A stretch of DNA of 64,000 nucleotides from Adineta steineri (taxonomy: Eukaryota > Rotifera > Eurotatoria > Adinetida > Adinetidae), in contig CAJNOI010000025.1 of the NCBI GenBank assembly GCA_905250115.1, positions 1-64,000 of the forward strand, read 5' to 3'. The translations under genes and the position numbers were made by a program. The notes below the pieces were generated by a model, which saw only the letters and a program-made list of their open reading frames with translations, did not search any database and was not told where the DNA came from. Positions 11,766-21,900 of the stretch are shown in pieces. Position 1 is the first letter of the stretch. Each line of letters opens with the position of its first letter.

Positions 11766-12884
11766 TTATTGAAGATGGATTCGATCTCCATAATGATTAA
11801 GACTAATATAGATTTGCCATGGTAATCGAAATTCTTCTTGATCAATGTTAAGCTCAGAATGAGTATTCGTTTGTGTATTTTTCAATACAATTTTCGAGTT
11901 AATACAGTCAATTACTATTTCAATTGTAGCACCTTCATTTATATCTTGTATTTCATAAGATTTCAGTTGAGAACTGAACAAAAATGAGTAAAACTTTCGT
12001 AATAATTGAAATATTGAATCTTCTCCCGGTCTATGATTATGAATGGACCATCCATGTAATGTTGATTGTTCATTTTTTGATTGAATTATTCCAATAAAAG
12101 CTTTTGATGATGAGAATTTTTCAAATAATAATTGCACATGATTTATATTATTTGAATAGATTTGATTAATACGAAATGAACTAGAATGAGAATCTTGACC
12201 ATTATGTTCTGCTACATGTCCATTTTCAAATAATTGAATTGATCCATTGATATCGCTGAATTGTGTATGTGAAAATGATTTATTTCGAATCAAAATAAGA
12301 CTAATACAATATCCTATAAGAATGCTAAGAACTAATGAAATATATATTTGAAATCCTTTAGATTTTAACAGATGATCGAATTTATTAATTGAAGAATTTG
12401 GTGATGTTAATTGAATTTTGATTTTTTTCAATTGTTTCATCCATTTATCAAGATCTTTTTCTGAATAACTAAAAACAATGAAATAAAAATTTAATTATTC
12501 ATTTTAGAAAGAAATTTTTTCTATTGAATTACTTTAGTTTCTCTTGCTTTTTATCTATTTCGAATTTAATATCATTGATTTTTTTTTCATATATTTTCCA
12601 TTGAGAATCATTAAAATTTTGTTTATAATTACAAAAAATATCATGTACTATATTATATTCATTAATAATACATTCAAAAGAATTACGAAGTTCATTTGAA
12701 TGATCTTCAATATGATTCGAACAGAAACTAGATCGACATCCTATACAGATCAAAGATTAATTTAAATGAAAAAAAAATTCTCGTATAACTAACCATTACA
12801 AGTATAGAGTCCATTAGAATTATCTATTAATTCACATCTAACACATGGTGGATTATTGTTCAATCTACTAAATATGAATAACAT
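11766..12884 (-). CDS. B-box-like zinc-finger membrane protein with C-terminal SPRY-like region
   Basis: Three exons: 12794-12884, 12533-12740 and 11766-12468 (introns 53 and 64 bp), 333 residues. Near the N-terminus is a CVRC ... CNGC ... FCSNH ... DH pattern resembling a B-box zinc finger. A Lys/Glu-rich, probably coiled-coil stretch follows to about residue 100. A membrane helix, IYISLVLSILIGYCISLILI, lies near residues 141-160. The last 160 residues (HGWSIHNHRPGED, IEIVIDCINSKI, LPWQIYISL) resemble a B30.2/SPRY-like fold; this is my weakest inference. There is no RING, so it is not a full TRIM ligase. The ATG directly follows an AGTTTTCAG acceptor, so the coding exon could extend upstream or receive a spliced leader. 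It lies 211 bp after the RBR ligase and 105 bp before NMRK1. Confidence 0.7.
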
Positions 12885-12886
12885 CT
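12885..12886 (-). promoter_or_regulatory. Putative trans-splice acceptor of the zinc-finger gene
   Basis: AGTTTTCAG abuts the ATG at 12884 directly; no convincing upstream coding exon is seen before the RBR gene ends at 13096. Confidence 0.45.
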
Positions 12887-13095
12887 GAAAACTATTATTC
12901 ATAAGTTTTGACGAACATTTTCTGCTATATTCATTCTCAAGACAAAAATAATAATTATTTGAATACAAAACTAAGCCTTGCTTTTGATTTTATTCATTAA
13001 CAAAAAAAAACTCGCCGTATATGAATTACTTAGACTTTTTTTATAAAACGGGGAAATAGACGTCTTGATTAAAGAAGAGAAGAAAAATAAACAAA

Positions 13096-14583
13096 TTAAT
13101 GATCATTCCATCCACCACGTACATAATTTGGATTATATTTAATACCATTTCGTTCTAATAGAGCTTTGAATTCTTCTGGATTACGTCTTTCTAAATCTTG
13201 TTGATATCGTAATTCACCTAAAAACAAAAAATAAATTATATAAATTCGATAATTTTCTTTCATACCGGGTTCCCAAAGTGTTCCATTCATTCTAGCTTTT
13301 TGTTTTAAATCTTTTTCACTATGTCCTTGTTCTCTCGTTCTCCAATTCCACCAAACTCCACATTTAGCACATTCAATAACATTACATAAACCTTTTTCTT
13401 TTAAAGTTAAAAGACGACATGTTGGACATTCACGTAATTCACCTGATTGAATCATTTCTTTAAAAGCTAAATCTAAATCTCCATCAGAACCTTTTTCAAT
13501 TGTCTGTTTAACATTACATATTTGACATATAACTTCTTCTTTTCTTGGTGAACCAATTTGAAGAAATCCACCTTGTTGACATTGAACACATGTAATGAAA
13601 TTTTCATTTCGAGATAATTTTTTTAACATATATGTTATTATAAATGAGACAAGTTCGGCATGTGTTAAACTTCCACGTTCAATTATAGTTTTTGCATCAC
13701 ATGGTACATTACAAATTTCTGCCGGACATGGAATCCATGGTAGAAGATCTCCATCACGAATACGAGTTGATAAATATTGATGAAAATCATCTCGACAGAT
13801 CATACGATGACCACAAGCCTATTGAAATAGAAAAATATACAGGTTGAGAATTCTATTATATAAGCTTCTCTTACGTTCATTAAAATCACCATTTCATCTT
13901 TATCCAAACAAATTTGACAACATTTATAAACTAATTGACCTTCTGGTTGCTCATGTTTATATTGTAATGAATTGAAAAGTTGTGTAACTATTTCATGTAA
14001 TTGTTGATCAGAAACTGTTTTCGTTTGTTGGCGTTGTTCTTTAAGTATAGATATATATTGATTGTAATATGATTGTAATTCATCTTCATTCATTGCAATT
14101 TCTACAGCTTCGATAATTTTTTGAGTTTTATTTTTATTCTGTGGCATTGGAAGCTCGAAGTCATCATAATCATCTTCATCTTCTTCTTCGTCTTCTTCTT
14201 CATCATCTTTCTCATCACTGTCATCGTCACTTGTTCGAAGTTTTTTTACAATAGAATTATCAAGGTCAAATTCATGTCCACACATTCCACAAACTAACAA
14301 GAAATATAAAAAAAATTATGCATGTATATACATTTTTTTCAAATCAAACCTGTAATAAAATCACCCGTATTATCAAATGTACATGTCGGACATTTAAGAA
14401 CTTTATCATCATTTTCTTTCCTCAATTTTGAACGATTAGGGTTTGGTGTATCACACTATAAAAAAAAAGTCATGATTATTTAAAAGAATGAAATTTTTAA
14501 CATACCATTTCACATTTTTCTGCATTACTAGATTGAACATATGTACAACGATCACATGCATAAGTATCTGATATTTCACTCAT
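13096..14583 (-). CDS. RING-between-RING (RBR) E3 ubiquitin ligase with two RanBP2-type zinc fingers
   Basis: Five exons: 14506-14583, 14350-14455, 13875-14293, 13266-13818 and 13096-13217, 425 residues, all phases agreeing. Two N-terminal RanBP2-type fingers (CDRC-x10-CEMC and CPTC-x11-CGMC) precede an acidic Asp/Glu run. RING1 starts at CCQICLDKDE and includes NACGHRMICRDDF. The IBR region contains FITCVQCQQ and VICQICNVK. RING2 is CPTCRLLTLKEKGLCNVIEC, where the Cys after KGL sits in the position of the RBR catalytic cysteine. Such enzymes accept ubiquitin on that Cys before passing it to a substrate; RanBP2 fingers often bind ubiquitin, as in HOIL-1/HOIP. The start has an acceptor (TGTTGTAG) 6 nt upstream and lies only 77 bp after the XRCC4-like stop codon. 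Confidence 0.88.
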
Positions 14584-14589
14584 ATTAAT

Positions 14590-14591
14590 CT
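14590..14591 (-). promoter_or_regulatory. Putative trans-splice acceptor of the RBR gene
   Basis: AAATGTTGTAG ends 6 nt before the ATG at 14583, in a 77 bp spacer too small for a promoter plus leader exon. Confidence 0.5.
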
Positions 14592-14660
14592 ACAACATTT
14601 AATAAATGATAAATATCTATTAAAATAATTGAAAAACAAAATAAAAGTAATATATCAAAA

Positions 14661-15271
14661 TTAAATATTATTTAATAAATCATCGGCTGATAAAGAATCA
14701 TCGGGTAATGAAGGTATTGTCATTGTTGAAGAAACAACAGCATGATTAATAAATGGACGAGTTGAAATTGAATTAGCACCGGTTACATGTTTTTGTCTAG
14801 ATAAAAATAATATTATTATTGGATTTCATATTTTTAAAGTATTTCATACCGCTGATGATGTTTATTAATTGTTGATTTTTTATAATCCATTCGATCATTA
14901 CCTAAATCAAGTGGGTTATCTTGATTCTTGTCAACAACATTTGATTTTGATCGATTTGACATCTGAATCTTTAAAATTTCCAAATAAAAGTAATTATAAA
15001 ATAAGAAAAACATTTTCTTTACTTCATGAATATCGTCATCTTCACTTGTATCTACGTCATGTCTACCTCGTTTATTCGGTGACGGCTGTTCGATATCATC
15101 TAATGTTGTTGTCACGGTATGTATAGGTGATACACTTCGAGAATGTGAATCCATATAGGTATCATATTTATTATTTCTTGTCGTAGGATGATCATCATCA
15201 TCTTGATATGATTCGAGTTGATGTTTTAATTTTGCTAATTCACTCTTCTTTGCATTTAATACGAGAACAAA
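14661..15271 (-). CDS. XRCC4: XRCC4-like DNA repair protein, C-terminal half only
   Basis: Three exons (15023-15271, 14850-14968, 14661-14796) encode 167 residues and begin at an acceptor (AATTTTTTTAG), so upstream exons are required. The first residues, FVLVLNAKKSELAKLKHQL, match the XRCC4 stalk helix (human FILVLNEKKTKI). A Pro/Lys/Arg patch (SPNKRGRHD) and an acidic end (SLSADDLLNNI) follow, as in the human protein, which ends in DLFDEI. XRCC4 scaffolds DNA ligase IV in non-homologous end joining. The globular head, about 190 residues in human XRCC4, is not found upstream: the next 180 bp look non-coding and then a plus-strand exon and the first gap begin. Either the head lies in or beyond a misjoined gap or the gene is truncated. 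Resemblance rests on short motifs, so the name is likely but not certain. Confidence 0.62.
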
Positions 15272-15449
15272 CTAAAAAAATTATATTTTAAACCTTAGAT
15301 TTATAAAAATCAGTAGGTGTATGTTATTACGATCGAATATAGTGATAACGCGTAGGCTTATATGACTTTGCGTAGAGCAAATCATGTTCTACGGTTGAAT
15401 GATTACGATAAATATAAACACGTTAATATAGCATATTTTTTTAATAACG

Positions 15450-15571
15450 ATGTATCGATTTAAACATAAGAGTCGTAAATCAGAAAAAAACGAAATAGAT
15501 GAAAATAGTGATCGATCAAGTATACATTCAACAACATCTCTATCATCACACGGTAGTAATTCATCACTTTC
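15450..15571 (+). CDS. First exon fragment of an unknown gene cut by the gap
   Basis: An ATG opens a 40-codon frame (MYRFKHKSRKSEKNEID, then a Ser-rich tail) that runs into the 100-N gap. Composition looks coding: basic start, then Ser/Thr-rich, no stop. After the gap a frame containing GPNDHQFMKK continues briefly, but the join cannot be known. No family is recognised. It diverges from the headless XRCC4 gene, 178 bp away. Confidence 0.4.
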
Positions 15572-15671
15572 NNNNNNNNNNNNNNNNNNNNNNNNNNNNN
15601 NNNNNNNNNNNNNNNNNNNNNNNNNNNNNNNNNNNNNNNNNNNNNNNNNNNNNNNNNNNNNNNNNNNNNNN
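15572..15671. other. Assembly gap (100 N)
   Basis: Exactly 100 N, a conventional scaffold-gap size, so the real distance is unknown. Confidence 0.99.
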
Positions 15672-15718
15672 TGTATTGTTAGGACCTAATGATCATCAGT
15701 TTATGAAGAAAAGTAAAA
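15672..15718 (+). repeat. Partner of the inverted copy at window start
   Basis: Exact reverse complement of bases 1-47. It contains a possible 30 bp exon flanked by TTGTTAG and GTAAAAA (frame PNDHQFMKK). It begins at the gap edge. Confidence 0.9.
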
Positions 15719-16537
15719 AATATAATTTTAACTAAAAATAATATTTTTAATAGTTTCATTTTATTAATTAAAGAAATTGAAAATCTCAAATAAATTTTTC
15801 AACAAAAGAAAATCTTTCAAAAATAAAAATATTGATAAATATAATGATTTGATTGAAGAAGAGAAACTATATCAAAATAAATAAGTCAAAGATATGATCA
15901 GATTTAGTCATAAAAACAAAAGTATTGTTTATAACCAGATATCGCAGCATAAACATATAAATAGAAATTTTATCTCTTCTCTTAAAAAAATTCACCACGA
16001 AAAGCACGAGAGAAATATTAACATCAAATATCTACAGTGATTGAAATGAATGATCTTTTTCATAATGAAAATATATTTCGAAAAATTGTATGATTGTTTA
16101 AAACGTATTCTTTCATATAAATTCTGTTTAATATGACATCGTTTTAAACAATAAATTTAGAATATTATCATAGATTTATATTAAATTAATCTTTTCTATT
16201 TTCAAATTTTTTGTTTAAAAATTTAGTTGAAATCTATTTGAAATTGTTCTTATTTGAAAAAAAATCAATAATTGTTTAATTAATGTTTTAATTATGAAAA
16301 TATTATTCATTGTATAATATCGAATGAATATTATTTTAATTGAAATAATAAATAAAATCAATCAAATAGAAATATTATTCGCCAATGAGTTTTCCATATA
16401 TGAAAATTGTTTTCTTTTTCTCTAATATTATTTAATAAAAACAATGAATGAATCAATTCTTCATCATATTCTTTTAAATATAATCTTCTCGATAAACTTA
16501 TTAATTATAAAAATCTATCAAATAAAAACGGAAATAT
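15719..16537. other. Very AT-rich stretch without a gene
   Basis: Long A/T runs, no ORF or domain supported on either strand. Confidence 0.6.
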
Positions 16538-16617
16538 ATCTTGAGGGTGAGCGAGGATGTGAATGTAAGTATTGCATTTCATCCACGGCCACCCATAGTT
16601 ACTCACATCCTCAAGAT
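16538..16617. repeat. TGTGGG-type foldback element (diverged)
   Basis: ATCTTGAGGGTGAGCGAGGA faces ACTCACATCCTCAAGAT. The CTTGAGGG / CCTCAAG termini are intact while the G-rich middle has drifted. Confidence 0.8.
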
Positions 16618-16957
16618 AAGAAAAACAAGCAATTTATTCATAAAAAATTTGTTAGAAAGTATAGCAAAACTTTATAAATATTTGAATTAGATTATTGCAA
16701 AAATTTATCACTTTTTTTATTTATCTTATTATGTGAAAATTTAGAGAATAATATCGATCGCAAGCACTTTTAGTTTTCTTATATATAAAGCTACTTAAAA
16801 ACAGAATAGAAAAGAAAAGAGGTCATGGGAAGCGAGCCGGGCATGTCAGCTAGATAAATGTGGCTCAATTTATATAGGAAAAACTAGCTAATCACACTAC
16901 AGTTCTTCCTTTGCCATAATCTAACTTAATTTCTGCCCTCATCCCATCAACACAATA

Positions 16958-17115
16958 ATTTTTCGAGGTCTACATAGTCGTACTACTTGTAATTTTTTAA
17001 AAGCCTATCTAAGCGTAATATCCAGTTTGTCAAGATCTACCTGGATGTAGTACCAGTAATTTTTCGAAGTCTATCTGAACGTAGTATGTGTAGTTGTTCA
17101 AGGTCTACCTAAATA
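16958..17115 (+). repeat. Diverged tandem repeat, about 34 bp unit, five copies
   Basis: Successive units read as variants of TTTTTCGAGGTCTACAT followed by CGTAGTA: TTCGAGGTCTAC, TTAAAAGCCTATC, TGTCAAGATCTACC, TTCGAAGTCTATC and TTCAAGGTCTACC. No coding potential is seen. Confidence 0.7.
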
Positions 17116-17499
17116 TCGTAGAATCATGAGAAGGAGCGAACATATACGCGAAAAAAAGTGGCTAACCTAACATAGAAAAATGATCCAACCAATTTCGAGT
17201 CTTTAATTTCTTATAAGTTGAAATAATCTGCATGAACATACTAGCTGTCGTGACACCATGAATCAAGCAAATTGTGCTTCAAATTGAACTCTTTTCTATC
17301 CAGCTTTTAATGACAATGTCAAAATGTGTATGACTCGAATAGTCTAATCAGTTTAGAAAATGAGTGGTACTTGCTATGACACTTCGTTGGTATCCTCGTT
17401 CTATATCTTTGAGAATTTGATAAAGATCCTACAAGGATTCCTTGTGTTTTTGGTTGCAGGAAGTGAGCAAAACATGAACGCATCTTCTGCAAACACAAC

Positions 17500-17925
17500 C
17501 TACTCTCATTCCTATATTCTGCCTCCTGGAAAAACTATTTTTTGTTTGTGTTTTTACACTTTTTCACCGGAAAAAGCATGTCCATTATCATAATTATATT
17601 TTCCATGTTAGAAGAAATTTTTTTTACTCTTTTCTGCATCCTTCTTTCAGAAAAAGAAACTTATGTATTCTCATTCCCAGACTCTTTCCCGCAAAAAAAG
17701 TTGTCTATCGTCGTTCTTACATTCTCAATATTAGAAGGAATAATTTTTGCTTCCATTGTTACATTTTCCTTTTCAAAAAACCTTATTTATTCTCATTCTC
17801 AGAGTCTTTCCCGGAAAAAAGTTGTCTACCATCGTTCTTACATTCTCAACAGTGAAGGGAATATTTTTTGCTCTCATTATTACATTTTCTTTTTCAAAAA
17901 AAAAATTATTGTCATTCTTTGACGA
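17500..17925 (+). repeat. Diverged tandem repeat, about 110-125 bp unit
   Basis: At least two clear and two decayed units share CTTACATTCTCAA, a TTTCCC(G)GAAAAAAG block, and TACATTTTC followed by TTTTTCAAAAA. Best copies are about 17661-17780 and 17781-17905. Open frames through the array are caused by the pyrimidine-rich repeat itself. Confidence 0.75.
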
Positions 17926-18508
17926 AGAGAAGGAAATTATTTCATAACTCAGTAGTAAGTGTAGTGTTACTTTTTGTTTTTCGATGAATAAATATAAAGT
18001 CCGAAGATGAATTCGAGTACCTATCGACTTAGTAGAGTTTTCAACTAGTCATGATAGTGAGGATGAGCAAAACAGTCTCATCTTCATGTACCTTAGCGTT
18101 TGTATAAAGGAAATAATCTACTTCACTACATGGAGTACCTTGTAGAATTTAGAATTTAGTGGAAGAAATAGTGTGAAGACGATAGTTTCTTCACTACATC
18201 TAGTAGCGAAACGGTGAATGGAATAATTCCATAGTCATAATAAATAAACACAAGTGAAACTTTACAAACTATGATATTAGTTTCAATTTCTAATAATCAT
18301 ATTTAGCCACTATACTATACGCAAAGTAATCTTTCAACTTTCTCTTGCGCACTTTGTTTTTCTCACTCATTAAATCTTGTTCATGTCTGTCGTCAACTAA
18401 ACACTTATCCTTTAAAACCTCTCCGGCAAGATATTTATTTAGCAAAATCAAAAACTAGCTTAATAGAAAATGTAAGGGGACTTTACCGTACTAGCTCTAC
18501 CAGCTATT

Positions 18509-18609
18509 TTGAGGGTATGAGTGTGGGTGAGGGTGTGGATGCCAGTGTGAATGGGGGTGGGGGTGTGGGTGCGGGTGTTCTATTGTTTCAACACCTACAC
18601 CCACACTCT
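18509..18609. repeat. TGTGGG-type foldback element (G-rich arm expanded)
   Basis: An unusually long G-rich arm (several GTGGGTG/GGGTGTGG units over about 70 bp) faces a shorter ACACCTACACCCACACTC arm. Confidence 0.8.
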
Positions 18610-18611
18610 GG

Positions 18612-18673
18612 CGATCAAGTGTCCTAGCGAGCAACTGTCCGACGAGCATGTGTCTATACGAGCTACTGTCCTA
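18612..18673 (+). repeat. Short tandem repeat, about 16 bp unit, four copies
   Basis: CGATCAAGTGTCCTAG, CGAGCAACTGTCCGA, CGAGCATGTGTCTATA and CGAGCTACTGTCCTA follow each other directly after the foldback. Confidence 0.75.
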
Positions 18674-18990
18674 AACCCTCAGTTTGGCTAACGCCAATTT
18701 TGGATCACTTCCTACGACCAAAGAAAACCAGTTATACTTGCAGAATGTGATATTGATCTCTATGATATCGCGTACGTTACAGGCACGAAGTACTGAATAC
18801 AGGTATTCCATAATGTTTGTAGTAGCGCTTGTATTTCGAATTAATCTCGACAAAGATAAGAAATAGACTCTTGAGATTTTTTCAGAAGATGCAACCTAAA
18901 AACTGTACGGAATTTATAAATTGAAATTGCTGTTGACGTACACTTATGTAAATACTAAGAGTTTTCACATTGAATCGTTTTTTTTAGCAA

Positions 18991-21900
18991 ATGGCTGAGT
19001 CATGTGCTGCATTCAAAGAAAATGTTTGCCAACAGAATAAGAATAAATGTTTTAACTGTGGTAAAGCGAAAGAAAAGCATCCTACTAAGGCATCTTCCCA
19101 CCAGATTCGAATACCTGGAATCCAATCAACTGCATCTCATCCTGCAATGACGAAAAACAGCAAGAATGCTCAAAGGCGAGGGTATGTATGGATGTGAGGA
19201 GATGACGACCAGGATGTAGACGTGAGTGACAGGATGAAGGTCGGCGTAAGTAGACACTAGTGTAGTGGCGGCGCCAAGGGGGGGGGGCTGGCGGGGGCTC
19301 AGCCCCCTCAGAAATCATTCGAGCCCCCTCAGATTTTTTAAAATTCTCGTAAAAAAGTGATGATTCTCTAACAAAAACATAAATCTAAGGGGGCTGAGCC
19401 CCCTCAGAATTTTTTTGAGGGGGGCTTAGCCCCCTAAGGTAAAAATTCTGGCGCCGCCTCTACACTAGTGTACAATGAGTCAAAACTAAGTATGCAAATT
19501 CACTCACATCTACTGTTACAGTATGAATGGAAGACGAAGAAACATTGTATTGTTTTACAAAAGTACAATACAATTCCTATTCCATAAAATTAGTAAGCAA
19601 AAATATTCATTTGCATAAGTTTCTCCATTTTAGGGACGACACTACAAGTAATCAAGTAACTATTGATAACTCTCAATCTTTGTTATGCTCAAATATGAAA
19701 GCTTTGATCATAACAACAACTAAAACAGATGAAGACACATTTCATGACTCATTACCAACGGTATATGAGGACGATCTTACTAAGGAGGCACAATATACAG
19801 AATTTTCTCTATATTTGTAGGAGCTTGAGCCAGCTGCAGAATTGACTACGGAACTCAACACGTTAACGATTGGATCACCAGCACAAAGTACCCAAGGTAT
19901 GAGTTGTTTGCACCGTTTTATTAGATATTAGATCGATACATATCTTTTGCTTTTCTTTATAAAAATAGATGTTGTTATACATGACACACCTGAGTCTTGG
20001 GTGGTAGAACAAGTAGTTGACTGGCTTGAATCTGTTGGTTTAGGCGAATTTATCGAAAACTTTAAGGGTAAGTCTTGTTGAATCTTTTTTCTAAAAATAA
20101 TAGTCGTCGTGTCGATTTTTCAGACAACGAAATTGATGGTTCATTACTAATGAGTGATGGCTTAGACGATACAACGTTGAAACAATTAGTTGCTAAAATA
20201 AAGTATCAGATAATGTTCAAAAATGAACTTGCCAAACTAAAGTAATAATTTCCACAAAAATAAACTTTCGCTTCCTGGATTTTAAGTAAAAGTCTTCTTT
20301 TAGATCAAAATATCAAGAGAAGTCTATAGTATCAACAACAGATAGCAATGATGCTCAAGGTCACAAAGTCCTACCAGCAGGTTAGTGACCACCTTTGATA
20401 TTTATTAGGCTAATATTAATACGAAATATCTAAACCAAAGATAACTCTCAAGACTGAAAATATACCACTACAACACCACATTGATATGCTGTAAGAGCAT
20501 CTACCGCCAACGGGCCCACAACGACACTGCCGCGTCAGGGTGTCGGTGAAGTTATTTCATTTTCTTATCCAAACGCATACGCACACTCAGCCACATGGAT
20601 CACACCAAAGCCTTGACGGTGTGGATGTGTGTGGACTACATAAGAAACAAACGCAAATCCACGCACTTTTTACGGCGAGCTTATTTATTTTGGTCATGTT
20701 CAGAGTTTCGGTAATCAATGACAGATTTCTTTTAGATCCTACTTCATATCATATATTATTAGACTGACTTTTTTTCCAACTACTTTTTTAATATTATTTT
20801 AGCTTCGTATTTACATCCTTTTTAACTTTTTAGGAAGAGTGAGCGCCAAAGCTATTTGCCCAGGATCGAATCTATGTGTTTCAAATAAAAGCATTCAGAT
20901 TAATTTGAAGGATCTACTCAAGGATACAAACTGCATCCATTCTGCGTCGATAAATGCTCAGTATTTTACTAATGATGATTATGAACTATTGAAAAAATGG
21001 TGGTCATGTCTATGCTCTGAAAATTTAGGGCAATCTATTGGGTTAGATCAAACATTCAATACATTGGTAGATGAAATGATTGATACACGAACACTTATTA
21101 AAGAATTAATACAAAATCACTCAATCAAAGGCTATATAATTGATAGTTTGAAAAGATATCATAGTTTAATGGATATTATTCACATTTTGCCATCGTGCAA
21201 TCAAATTGATTTCACAAAAGTTCCACAACAACATCAAAAAATTATTGAAATATTTTCTAATGTAATAGATACAATAACAAAATCAGTTTTATTAATAACG
21301 ACAATTGAGTCAATGTCATACGAAAGTCAACGTTATTTTGGTAATTTTATTAAGAAAAATGATTTACCTGTACCATTTGCATATTATATGTGGAATAACC
21401 ATATAAATTCTGTCGAATATAAAATCAATTTTAATATATTGTCTGAAATAATGTGTTTGACAAATGGTCAATATATTTTACAAATTGGTAGTAAATCAGC
21501 GATTGGAATGGGCAAGACCAGCATGTTACAATATATCTTTCCTGACAAACGTACGGAAGCATTGAGTACAGACGGAAGTTCCACTCTTCGAAATGGATGT
21601 ATTGATGTACTTTGTTCATCAGAAGAAAGAAATCAAAAGGATGAGTCGCATACTATTTTTGATGTACATGGAACAATGAATATTTTCAATGAAGATATTA
21701 TTACTTCTATTCAAACATATTGTTCACTTCAGCTATTGTATGTTACAAAAGAAGATCTTAATGGTGTATTTTTGAATTCTATGATGAATTACTCAGAATG
21801 CATAAAAACAAAACCTACTATTGTTATCATTTTCGATCCAAATTATGATGATAAACGAATTGGTCCAGACCATATTATTAATTCTTTTCAATCACAATAT

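Noticed and set aside
16444..16677. 77-codon frame
   Set aside because: It runs straight through a foldback element and has no domain.
16958..17115. CRISPR-like array
   Set aside because: Units are adjacent without unique spacers, diverged, and in a eukaryotic context with no cas genes.
17360..17947. Overlapping open frames rich in Phe, Ile and Leu
   Set aside because: They follow the pyrimidine-rich tandem repeat in several frames at once, so openness reflects composition.
19522..19592. Possible extra exon in the large GTPase gene
   Set aside because: It has good splice sites, but including it shifts the next exon into a frame with an early stop; direct splicing 19181 to 19634 keeps the frame.
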